Shown in pieces: positions 1 to 9,800 of a DNA stretch of 64,000 nucleotides. Source of the stretch: Candidatus Streptomyces philanthi (GTDB lineage: Bacteria; Actinomycetota; Actinomycetes; Streptomycetales; Streptomycetaceae); NCBI GenBank assembly GCA_018114805.1, contig CP073042.1:6803501-6867500 (forward strand), given 5' to 3'. A model generated the notes under the pieces. That model made no database searches. It was not told where the DNA came from and saw only the letters and a list, made by a program, of their open reading frames with translations. A program made the position numbers and the translations under genes. Every line of letters begins with the position of its first letter. Position 1 is the stretch's first letter.

Positions 1-3000
1 CCGCCCGCAACGTGCCAAGCAGGGCCGCCACCGCTTCGCGGTCGGCCACGTCGCACGCCGCGACGGTCACAGCCACACCCCGCCGTTCGAGGTCGCTCAC
101 CCACCCGGAGGCACCGGGCGAGGCCGGCCCCGACCGGCTGACCAGCACCAGGTGCTCGGCTCCCTGGGTGGCCAGCCAGTCCGCCAGCCGGGGCGCGAGA
201 CTGCCGGTCCCACCCGTGATCAGCACCGTGCCCCGGGGCCGCCACCGGCGCGCGGGCCGCGTGCCACCCGCCGCGCTCACCATCCGCCGCGCGAGCAACC
301 CGGCGGAACGCACCGCCACCTGGTCCTCGCCCGTCGCGCCGGACAACACCTGCCGCAGCGACGCGCCCGCCCGCGCGTCCAGGCTCTCCGGCAGGTCCAC
401 CAACCCGCCCCACAACGCCGGGTGCTCCAGAGCCACCACCCGGCCGAGTCCCCAGACCTGCGCCTGCGCCGGGTCGGCCGGAGCGTCCGAGTCCCCCGTG
501 GACACCGCACCCCGGGTGACGCTCCACAGCGGCGCCCGCACCCCGAGTTGGCTCAGGGCCTGGACCAGGGTCAGTGTCAGGGCCACCCCCGTCGCCAGCG
601 AGCCGAACCGTGGATGCGGACGCGAGTCCACCCCCACGAACGACAGCACACCCGCCGTCTCGGTCTCCCCTTGCGCGTTCCGCGCCTCAGCGAGCACGTC
701 CCGCAGCCGGCCAGCGAGCGCGTCGCGGTCGGCGTCCGCCTCGGTCAGCTCCACGGTGACGACCCGGGCACCGTGGCCACCGAGTACGCGCAGCACCTCC
801 GCTACCCACGGGTCCGCGTCGTGTCCGGCGGCGAGGGCCACCAACCAGGTGCCGGACAGCGGCGCGGGGGATACCCGCGCCACCGGTTTCCAGGCGATCC
901 GGTAGCGCCACCCGTCGACCGCGTCGTGGTCACGGTGCTGCCTGCGCCATGCCGACAGTGTCGGCAACAGGGCGGACAGCGACGAGCGCCCGGCCTCGTC
1001 CTCGATCTGGAGCGTCTTCGTCAGCGCGCCGACGTCCTCGCCCTCCACCGCCGCCCAGAACCCCGCGTCCGCCTCGTCCCCCGGCGCCTGGTCGTCCGCC
1101 CCGTCACCGGCCGCCTCGTCGTAGATCCACAGGTGCTGGCGTTGGAAGGGGTAGGTGGGGAGGTCGAGTTGTGGTGTGGTGGTGGGGAGGGTGGTGTTCC
1201 AGTTGATGGGGGTGTTGTGGGTGTGGAGGTGGGCGGCGTGGGTGAGGAGTTGGGTCCAGGTGCCGTGGTCGCGTCGGAGGGTCGCGGTGATGGTGGCGGG
1301 TTGGTTGTGTTCGTTGGTGATGTCGTGGAGTGCGGTGGTGAGGATGGGGTGGGGGCTGATTTCGATGTAGGTGGTGTGTGCGTTGGTGAGTGCGGTGGTG
1401 GTGGCGTGGGTGAGGAGTACGGGTTGGCGGAGGTTGGTGTACCAGTAGTCGGCGGTGAGTTGGGTGGTGTCGAGGGCTTGGCCGGTGGTGGTGGAGTAGA
1501 AGGGGATGTTGCTGGTGGTGGGTTTGATGTCGGCGAGTTGTGTGAGTAGGTGTTCGCGGATGGTTTCGACGTGGGGGCTGTGGGAGGCGTAGTCGACGTT
1601 GATGCGTCGGGCGTGGATGTCCCGTTCCTCGCAGTGTGCGAGGAGGTTGTCCACCGCGACGGCGTCGCCGGCGATGACGGTGGTGTGGGGTCCGTTGTGC
1701 GCGGCGATGTGGAGTTCTTGTCCCCAGTTTCCGGGGAGTTGTTGGGTTGCTTGGGGGGTGAGGGTGAGGGAGGCCATGGTGCCGTGGCCGGTGAGGGTGG
1801 TGTGGATGGCTTGGCTGCGGAGGGCGGTGATGCGTGCGCCGTCGTCGAGGGTGAGGGCGCCTGCGATGACGGCTGCGGGGATCTCGCCTTGGGAGTGGCC
1901 GATGACGGCGGTGGGTTGGACGCCCAATGATTCCCATACTCGGGCGAGCGAGATCATGACGGCGAAGAGCGCGGGTTGGACGATGTCGACACGTTCGATG
2001 GGTTGGCCGTTGGTCAGCACGTCCGTCAACGACCAGTCGACGTACGGTGCCAGGGCGTTCTCGCACTCGGCTATCGACTGTCGGAAGACTTCGGAGGTGT
2101 CTAGGAGGTCGGTGGCCATGCCGGTCCACTGTGAGCCCTGACCCGGGAAGACGAAGACGGGCCTGGCATGGTCAGCGTTGCCGGTGATCACGCTGGGGTG
2201 TTCCTCACCCTTGGCGAGGGCGTGCAGTGCCTCCACCAGGTGGCCCCGGTCGTGGGCCAGGAGGACGGCGCGGTGTTCGAGGTTGGCCCGCGCCGTGAGC
2301 AGCGTGCGCGCGATGGCGTACGGGTCGGCGTCGGGGTGGTCTTCGACGTACGCGGCGAGCCGCGCGGCCTGGGCACGCAGCGCCCGGGGGGCGCGAGCCG
2401 AGATCACGACCGGCACGACACCCGTGGCAACGGCCGGCCCCTGGTCCTCGGAGGTAGCCTCCTGCTCGGGGGCTTGTTCCAGGATGACGTGGGCGTTGGT
2501 GCCGCTGATGCCGAAGGAGGAGACGGCGGCTCGGCGGGGGCGGCCTGTCTCGGGCCACTCTCGCTGCTCGGTGAGCAGGCGTACGGTGCCGGAGTCCCAG
2601 TCGACGTGGGGTGTGGGTTCGTCCACGTGCAGGGTCCGGGGTAGTACGCCGTGGCGCATGGCTTGCACCATCTTGATGACGCCACCGACTCCGGCGGCGG
2701 CCTGGGTGTGACCGACGTTGGACTTGAGTGAGCCCAGCCACAGGGGTCGGTCGGCGGGGCGGTTCTGGCCGTAGGTGGCGAGCAGAGCCTGGGCCTCGAT
2801 GGGGTCGCCGAGCGTGGTGCCCGTGCCGTGCGCCTCCACCGCGTCCACCTCGTGCGGGGCCAGCCGCGCGTCGGCCAACGCCTGGGTGATGGCGCGCTCC
2901 TGCGCCGGGCCGTTGGGAGCCGAGAAACCGCTGCTGCTGCCGTCCTGGTTGATGGCCGAGCCGCGCAGTACGGCGAGCACCTGGTGGTTGTTGCGCCGCG

Positions 3001-3853
3001 CCTCGGAGAGGCGTTCCAGCACCAGGAGGCCGACGCCCTCGCCCCACCCGGTGCCGTCGGCCGAGGCGGCGAACGCCTTGCAGCGGCCGTCGGGGGAGAG
3101 GCCGCGCTGTCGGCTGAACTCGACGAACCCGATCGGCGTGGTCATCACCGTGACGCCACCGACGAGGGCCATGGAGCACTCACCCGCCCGCAGCGACTGG
3201 CTCGCCAGGTGCAGCGCGACCAGCGACGACGAGCACGCCGTGTCCACCGTGACGGCGGGCCCCTCAAGCCCCAGCGTGTACGCGACGCGGCCCGAGACCA
3301 CACTGCCCAGGCTGCCCGTCATCAGGTAGCCCTCAAGGTCGTCCGGTGTCTTGTGCAGCCTGGCGGCGTAGTCCTGGTGCATCACACCGGCGAACACCCC
3401 CGTACGGCTGCCGCGCACCACCGTGGGGTCGACGCCCGCCCGTTCGAGCGCCTCCCACGCCACCTCCAGCAGGAGGCGTTGCTGCGGGTGCATGGCGGTC
3501 GCCTCGCGCGGGCTGATGCCGAAGAACTCCGGATCGAACTCGGCGGCGCCGCTCAGAAAGCCACCGGAGCGGGTGTAGCTCTTGCCGACGGCGTCCGGGT
3601 CCGCGTCGTAGAGTTCGGCGACGCCCCAGCCACGGTCTTCGGGGAAGCCGGAGACGGCATCGCCTCCGCTGGCCACCAACTGCCACAGTTCCTCCGGCGA
3701 GCCGACGTCCCCGGGGTAGCGGCAGGCCATGCCGACGATGGCGATCGGCTCGGAGGCCGCCGTGGTCAGCGCGTGGTTGCGCCGTCGCAGGGACTCGACC
3801 TCCTTGAGGGAGGCCCGCAGTGCCTTGACGACTTCTTCGCTCGATGCGGTCAC
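1..3853 (-). CDS. Modular type I polyketide synthase, KS-AT-KR module (3' part outside window)
   Basis: Chain-extension module 2 of the assembly line. The GTG start at 3853 follows a GGAG-like site and opens an N-terminal charged coiled-coil docking segment (residues about 1-35). A ketosynthase follows, with DTACSSS near residue 204, EAHGTG near 337 and KSNVGHT near 375. Next is an acyltransferase with GHSQGE near 652 and YASH near 752, the signature of methylmalonyl-CoA selection. After the AT the sequence goes straight into the KR structural half and a KR Rossmann fold near residue 1210, so no DH is present. The KR nucleotide loop reads GTGSLA where GTGxLG is usual. The gene begins 30 bp after the previous PKS stop and should receive its chain by docking. 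The KR catalytic residues, ACP and C-terminus lie outside the window. Confidence 0.93.
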   Translation of the reverse strand, partial: MTASSEEVVKALRASLKEVESLRRRNHALTTAASEPIAIVGMACRYPGDVGSPEELWQLVASGGDAVSGFPEDRGWGVAELYDADPDAVGKSYTRSGGFLSGAAEFDPEFFGISPREATAMHPQQRLLLEVAWEALERAGVDPTVVRGSRTGVFAGVMHQDYAARLHKTPDDLEGYLMTGSLGSVVSGRVAYTLGLEGPAVTVDTACSSSLVALHLASQSLRAGECSMALVGGVTVMTTPIGFVEFSRQRGLSPDGRCKAFAASADGTGWGEGVGLLVLERLSEARRNNHQVLAVLRGSAINQDGSSSGFSAPNGPAQERAITQALADARLAPHEVDAVEAHGTGTTLGDPIEAQALLATYGQNRPADRPLWLGSLKSNVGHTQAAAGVGGVIKMVQAMRHGVLPRTLHVDEPTPHVDWDSGTVRLLTEQREWPETGRPRRAAVSSFGISGTNAHVILEQAPEQEATSEDQGPAVATGVVPVVISARAPRALRAQAARLAAYVEDHPDADPYAIARTLLTARANLEHRAVLLAHDRGHLVEALHALAKGEEHPSVITGNADHARPVFVFPGQGSQWTGMATDLLDTSEVFRQSIAECENALAPYVDWSLTDVLTNGQPIERVDIVQPALFAVMISLARVWESLGVQPTAVIGHSQGEIPAAVIAGALTLDDGARITALRSQAIHTTLTGHGTMASLTLTPQATQQLPGNWGQELHIAAHNGPHTTVIAGDAVAVDNLLAHCEERDIHARRINVDYASHSPHVETIREHLLTQLADIKPTTSNIPFYSTTTGQALDTTQLTADYWYTNLRQPVLLTHATTTALTNAHTTYIEISPHPILTTALHDITNEHNQPATITATLRRDHGTWTQLLTHAAHLHTHNTPINWNTTLPTTTPQLDLPTYPFQRQHLWIYDEAAGDGADDQAPGDEADAGFWAAVEGEDVGALTKTLQIEDEAGRSSLSALLPTLSAWRRQHRDHDAVDGWRYRIAWKPVARVSPAPLSGTWLVALAAGHDADPWVAEVLRVLGGHGARVVTVELTEADADRDALAGRLRDVLAEARNAQGETETAGVLSFVGVDSRPHPRFGSLATGVALTLTLVQALSQLGVRAPLWSVTRGAVSTGDSDAPADPAQAQVWGLGRVVALEHPALWGGLVDLPESLDARAGASLRQVLSGATGEDQVAVRSAGLLARRMVSAAGGTRPARRWRPRGTVLITGGTGSLAPRLADWLATQGAEHLVLVSRSGPASPGASGWVSDLERRGVAVTVAACDVADREAVAALLGTLRA
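1135..2845. repeat. Near-identical 1.7-kb repeat, copy in PKS module 2
   Basis: This 1711-bp stretch matches 6799-8509 base for base at an offset of 5664, with one difference seen (C at 2752, T at 8416). It covers the C-terminal half of the KS and the whole AT up to the PTYPFQRQ linker. Outside the edges the two modules differ strongly. Such identity, including synonymous sites, points to recent gene conversion or intragenic duplication. Confidence 0.95.
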
Positions 3854-3883
3854 CGATAACTCCGAACCTCATTGACTGAAAGA

Positions 3884-6800
3884 TTAGTTGTCACCGAGGG
3901 CCACCCGAACCAGGTCGTCCAGGCCCATCCCGTCGAGCGCGGCGCCCTGCCGCTCCGTCACGGGCTCCGCGGCGTGCTCGCCGTGCTCATTCCCGGCCTC
4001 GGCGAGACCCAGCAGGGTCCGTACGAGACCGGCCTCCTGGAACCGTGCCAGCGGAATCGTCGCCAGCGCCCGACGGAACTCCGCCTCGTCCGGCTGATCA
4101 CGAGCTGCGGCCGGGGAGAGCCCGTCGGCACCGGACTCGGCGGTGTCGTCGCCGGGGAAGAGTTCGGCATCCAGGTAGCGCCCCATGGCGGTGGGGGTGG
4201 GGTGGTTGAAGATGAGGGTGGCGGGCAACTGCCGCCCCACCTCGGTACCGAGCCGGTTACGGAGGTCGAGCGCGGTGAGCGATTCGACGCCGAGGTCCAG
4301 GAAGCCGCGCCCGGGGTCGATCGAATCCACCGTGGAGTGCCCCAGGACGGTCGCCACCTGGCGCCGCACCAGGTCGACCAGTGCCTGGCGGCGTTCATCG
4401 GGCGCCAGCTCCGCGAACCGACGTTCGACCGTCACCGCCTGCGACCCGCCGGCCGCCGCCCGCAGCGGAGCCGGGGACCTGGCACGGACCAACCGCCTGA
4501 ACAGCGCCGGCACTTGCGGCTGGGCGCGTAGGGCGGCGAAGTCCAGGACCGCGGGGACCAACGCGGCCCGTCCGGCGCCCGACCCGCCGGTGGCCGTCAG
4601 TCCGGTCGCGGTCCGCGCGTCCGCATCGGCGCGCACCGCCATGTCGAACAGCGCGAGCCCCTGCTCGGACGCCATGGGTGCCAGACCCGTGCGACGCAAC
4701 CGCCGCAGGTCCGCTTCGCCGAGATGGCCGGTCATCCCGCCCGCTTCGGCCCACAGCCCCCAGGCCAGCGCGAGCCCGGGCAGCCCGGTCGCGCGGCGGT
4801 GCCACGCCAGGGCGTCCAGGAACGCGTTGCCCGCCGCGTAACTCGCCTGCCCCGCCTGCCCGAGCGTGCCGGCCGCCGACGAGTAGAGCACGAAGGCTCG
4901 CAGGTCGTACGGGCGCGTCAGCTCGTGCAGGTTCCACGCCGCGTCGACCTTGGGCCGCAACACCGCCGCGAGACGCTCGGGGGTCAGCGAGGCGATCACA
5001 CCGTCGTCGAGCACCCCGGCCGTGTGCACCACACCGGTCAGCGGGTACTCGGTGGGCACGGCCTCCAGGGCCGCCGCGAGCGCCGAACGGTCCGCCGCGT
5101 CACAGGCCACGACCGTCACCCGTGCGCCCCGCTCCACCAACTCCGCGCGCAGCTCCTCCGCCCCCTCGGCGGCCAGGCCACGACGGCTCAGCAACAGCAA
5201 GCTGCGGACGCCGTACTCGGCGACCAGATGGCGGGCGAGCATGCCGCCGAGCAGACCGGTGCCCCCGGTGACCAACACCGTCCCCGTGCCGTCGAACGGG
5301 CTCACACCCTCCCCGGCGGAGTGCGCCACCCTCGCCAACCGCGGGGCGTACAACCGGCCCGCGCGTGCCGCGAGCTGCGGCTCGTCGATCGTCCCCGTCG
5401 CGAGCGCGCGCAGCAGCACGCGATACGAGTCAGGATCGTCATCCAGGTCAGCCAGCGCCAGCCGGCCGGGGTGCTCCGAGCCGGCCGCCCTGACCAGGCC
5501 CCACAACGGCGCCCGCGCCAGGTCCGTCACGTCGTCCTCGTCGCGTACGGCCACCGCCGCACGCGTGAGGAGCACCAGCCGCGAGGCCGCGAACCGCTCC
5601 TCAGCCAGCCAGGTCCGCACCAGTTCCCGCACGTCACGGGCGACCACGTGCGCGGCCTCGGCCGTGTCGCCCGAGTCGGGCTCTCCGGCCCCCGGCAGGC
5701 AAGGCACCACGACCGTGTCCGGCACCGGACCGCCAGCGGTGACGGTGGCGATCAGCGCCCTGAGATCGCTCGCGACGCACGCCGGGGCCGCGTCCGCGAG
5801 GTCGGGAAGCAGCGTCGCGGGGCCCACGAGCACGGGCGGCCGCCCGCTTCCCACCGGAGACGGCCCCGTCAACTCAGTCGCCTCGGCCGGGACCCACTCC
5901 ACCTGGTACAGCGGGTTGTTCAGCCCACTGGCCACGGCCCGGAACTGCTCGGCGGACACCTCACGCAACGTCAGCGCATCGATGGAGACGACCTGCTGGC
6001 CCTCGGCGTCTGTCGCCAGCACCGAGACCGTGTCGGGCCCGGTCGGCGTCAGCCGTACGCGCAGGTCGGTGGCGCCGGTAGCGTGCAGGGTCACCCCGCT
6101 GAAGCTGAAGGGCAGCCGCACCCGATCCGTGCCTTCCAACAGCGTCGCGTGCAGGGCCGCGTCCAACAATGCGGGATGCAGGTCAAAGCGGTCAGCGTCG
6201 GCCTGTTGCTGCTCGGGCAACCCGACCTCCGCGACCACGTCATCACCCGCCCGGCCCTTCCGCCTTAGCCCCTGGAACGCGGGCCCGTAGTCAAAACCAA
6301 CCTCGGCCAACCGCCCGTATACCCCCTCAGCCTCGGCAAGCGCCACTCCCTGCCCCGGCCATGCCCCGTCCTGCGGCGCTTGCCCCTTCGCCGACACGAC
6401 TCCCACCGCGTGTCGCACCCACGCGCCTTCATCCGTGCCCTCTGGTCGGGTGTGGATGGTGAGGGGGTGTTGTCCGGTGGGGTTGGGGGTGCCGATGTGG
6501 ATTTGGAGGTGGTGGGGTTGGTGGGGGGTGAGGGTGAGTGGGGTGTGGAGGGTGAGTTCTTCGAGGTGGTGGAGTCCGGTGTGGTGTGCGGTGTGGAGGG
6601 CGAGTTCGAGGAGTGCGGTGCCGGGCAGGAGTGGGGTGTTCCAGAGTGCGTGGTCGGTGAGCCAGGGGTGGGTGTGGGTGGAGATGTGGCCGGTGTAGAG
6701 GGTTTCTTGGTTGGTGGCGAGGGTGGTGCGGGTGAGGAGGAACGGGTGGTCGGTGGCTTGGGGGTTGTGGTGTGTGGTGGGTGTGGTGAGCCAGTAGGGC

Positions 6801-9800
6801 TGGCGTTGGAAGGGGTAGGTGGGGAGGTCGAGTTGTGGTGTGGTGGTGGGGAGGGTGGTGTTCCAGTTGATGGGGGTGTTGTGGGTGTGGAGGTGGGCGG
6901 CGTGGGTGAGGAGTTGGGTCCAGGTGCCGTGGTCGCGTCGGAGGGTCGCGGTGATGGTGGCGGGTTGGTTGTGTTCGTTGGTGATGTCGTGGAGTGCGGT
7001 GGTGAGGATGGGGTGGGGGCTGATTTCGATGTAGGTGGTGTGTGCGTTGGTGAGTGCGGTGGTGGTGGCGTGGGTGAGGAGTACGGGTTGGCGGAGGTTG
7101 GTGTACCAGTAGTCGGCGGTGAGTTGGGTGGTGTCGAGGGCTTGGCCGGTGGTGGTGGAGTAGAAGGGGATGTTGCTGGTGGTGGGTTTGATGTCGGCGA
7201 GTTGTGTGAGTAGGTGTTCGCGGATGGTTTCGACGTGGGGGCTGTGGGAGGCGTAGTCGACGTTGATGCGTCGGGCGTGGATGTCCCGTTCCTCGCAGTG
7301 TGCGAGGAGGTTGTCCACCGCGACGGCGTCGCCGGCGATGACGGTGGTGTGGGGTCCGTTGTGCGCGGCGATGTGGAGTTCTTGTCCCCAGTTTCCGGGG
7401 AGTTGTTGGGTTGCTTGGGGGGTGAGGGTGAGGGAGGCCATGGTGCCGTGGCCGGTGAGGGTGGTGTGGATGGCTTGGCTGCGGAGGGCGGTGATGCGTG
7501 CGCCGTCGTCGAGGGTGAGGGCGCCTGCGATGACGGCTGCGGGGATCTCGCCTTGGGAGTGGCCGATGACGGCGGTGGGTTGGACGCCCAATGATTCCCA
7601 TACTCGGGCGAGCGAGATCATGACGGCGAAGAGCGCGGGTTGGACGATGTCGACACGTTCGATGGGTTGGCCGTTGGTCAGCACGTCCGTCAACGACCAG
7701 TCGACGTACGGTGCCAGGGCGTTCTCGCACTCGGCTATCGACTGTCGGAAGACTTCGGAGGTGTCTAGGAGGTCGGTGGCCATGCCGGTCCACTGTGAGC
7801 CCTGACCCGGGAAGACGAAGACGGGCCTGGCATGGTCAGCGTTGCCGGTGATCACGCTGGGGTGTTCCTCACCCTTGGCGAGGGCGTGCAGTGCCTCCAC
7901 CAGGTGGCCCCGGTCGTGGGCCAGGAGGACGGCGCGGTGTTCGAGGTTGGCCCGCGCCGTGAGCAGCGTGCGCGCGATGGCGTACGGGTCGGCGTCGGGG
8001 TGGTCTTCGACGTACGCGGCGAGCCGCGCGGCCTGGGCACGCAGCGCCCGGGGGGCGCGAGCCGAGATCACGACCGGCACGACACCCGTGGCAACGGCCG
8101 GCCCCTGGTCCTCGGAGGTAGCCTCCTGCTCGGGGGCTTGTTCCAGGATGACGTGGGCGTTGGTGCCGCTGATGCCGAAGGAGGAGACGGCGGCTCGGCG
8201 GGGGCGGCCTGTCTCGGGCCACTCTCGCTGCTCGGTGAGCAGGCGTACGGTGCCGGAGTCCCAGTCGACGTGGGGTGTGGGTTCGTCCACGTGCAGGGTC
8301 CGGGGTAGTACGCCGTGGCGCATGGCTTGCACCATCTTGATGACGCCACCGACTCCGGCGGCGGCCTGGGTGTGACCGACGTTGGACTTGAGTGAGCCCA
8401 GCCACAGGGGTCGGTTGGCGGGGCGGTTCTGGCCGTAGGTGGCGAGCAGAGCCTGGGCCTCGATGGGGTCGCCGAGCGTGGTGCCCGTGCCGTGCGCCTC
8501 CACCGCGTCGATGTCGTCGGTGGTCAGCCTGGCGTTGCTCAGCGCCTGCCAGATGACGCGCTGTTGGGCCGGGCCGTTGGGGGCGGTGAGCCCGTTGGAG
8601 GCACCGTCCTGGTTGATGGCCGAGCCGCGCACGACGGCGATTACCTGGTGTCCGTTGCGTTGCGCGTCGGTGAGGCGTTCGAGGAGGAGGACGCCGACGC
8701 CCTCGCCCCATCCGGTGCCGTTGGCTGAGGCGGCGAATGCCTTGCAGCGGCCGTCGGGGGAGAGGCCGCGTTGTCGGCTGAACTCGATGAACATGCCGGG
8801 TGCGGCCATGACGGTGGCTCCGCCGGTCAGGGCCATGGTGGTCTCGCCGCGACGTAGTGACTGGGTGGCCAGGTGGAGGGCGACCAGGGAGGAGGAGCAG
8901 GCGGTGTCCACGGTGATCGCCGGGCCCTCAAGGCCGAACACGTACGACAGCCGCCCGGACAGCACGCTGACCGTACTGCCGGTCAGGACATGGCCCTTGA
9001 CCTCCTCGGATGCCAGGTGCATCCGCTCGCCGTAGTCCTGCGTCATCGCGCCGATGAAGACCCCGCTCGGGCTGCCGCGCAGTGTCGCCGGATCGATGCC
9101 GGCATGTTCGAGCGCCTCCCAGGCCGCCTCCAGGAGGAGCCGCTGTTGTGGGTCCATGGCCAGCGCCTCGCGCGGCCCGATGCCGAAGAAGCCCGCGTCG
9201 AACTGGTCGGCGTCGTGCAGGAAGCCGCCTTCGCTGACGTACGTCGTGCCGGTTTTGTCCGGGTCGGGGTCGTGCAAGGGCGCCACGTCCCACCCCCGGT
9301 TCACGGGGAACGGGGAGATGGCGTCCGTACCATCGATGACCAGCCGCCACAGGTCGTCCGGTGTGCTGACGCCACCGGGAAACCGGCAGCTCATCGCGAC
9401 GATGGCGATCGGCTCGTCGGCGTCAGCCGCGACCGGGGCGGTGTGGACGTCAACGGCCTCGGACCCCGGACGCAGCAGTGCGGCGTGCAGGTACTCGACG
9501 ACGGCCTCGACCGTCGCGTGGTCGAACAGCAGGGTCATCGGCAACGGCAGCCCCGTCGCCGCCACCAGTCGGTGGCGTATCTCGACGGCGCCGGTCGAGT
9601 CGAGCCCGAGTTCCCTGAACGACCGTCGGGCGTCGTTGACATCCAGGTCGGGCCCCCCGCGCACCGCGCTGACCTGGGCGTGCAGCAACTCAGTCAGCCA
9701 GGCGCGCTGTCCGTCGGCCGGTCGCGCGGCCAGCTTCCGCCGGAGCCGGTCGGCGGGTCCGCCATCACCGACCGTGGCCGGTCCGTCCGCCGCGCCTGCT

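Noticed and set aside
1104..2129. His/Arg/Pro-rich minus-strand frame, repeated at 6429-7793
   Set aside because: It is the alternative phase of the PKS AT; the real protein in the neighbouring frame has all catalytic motifs.
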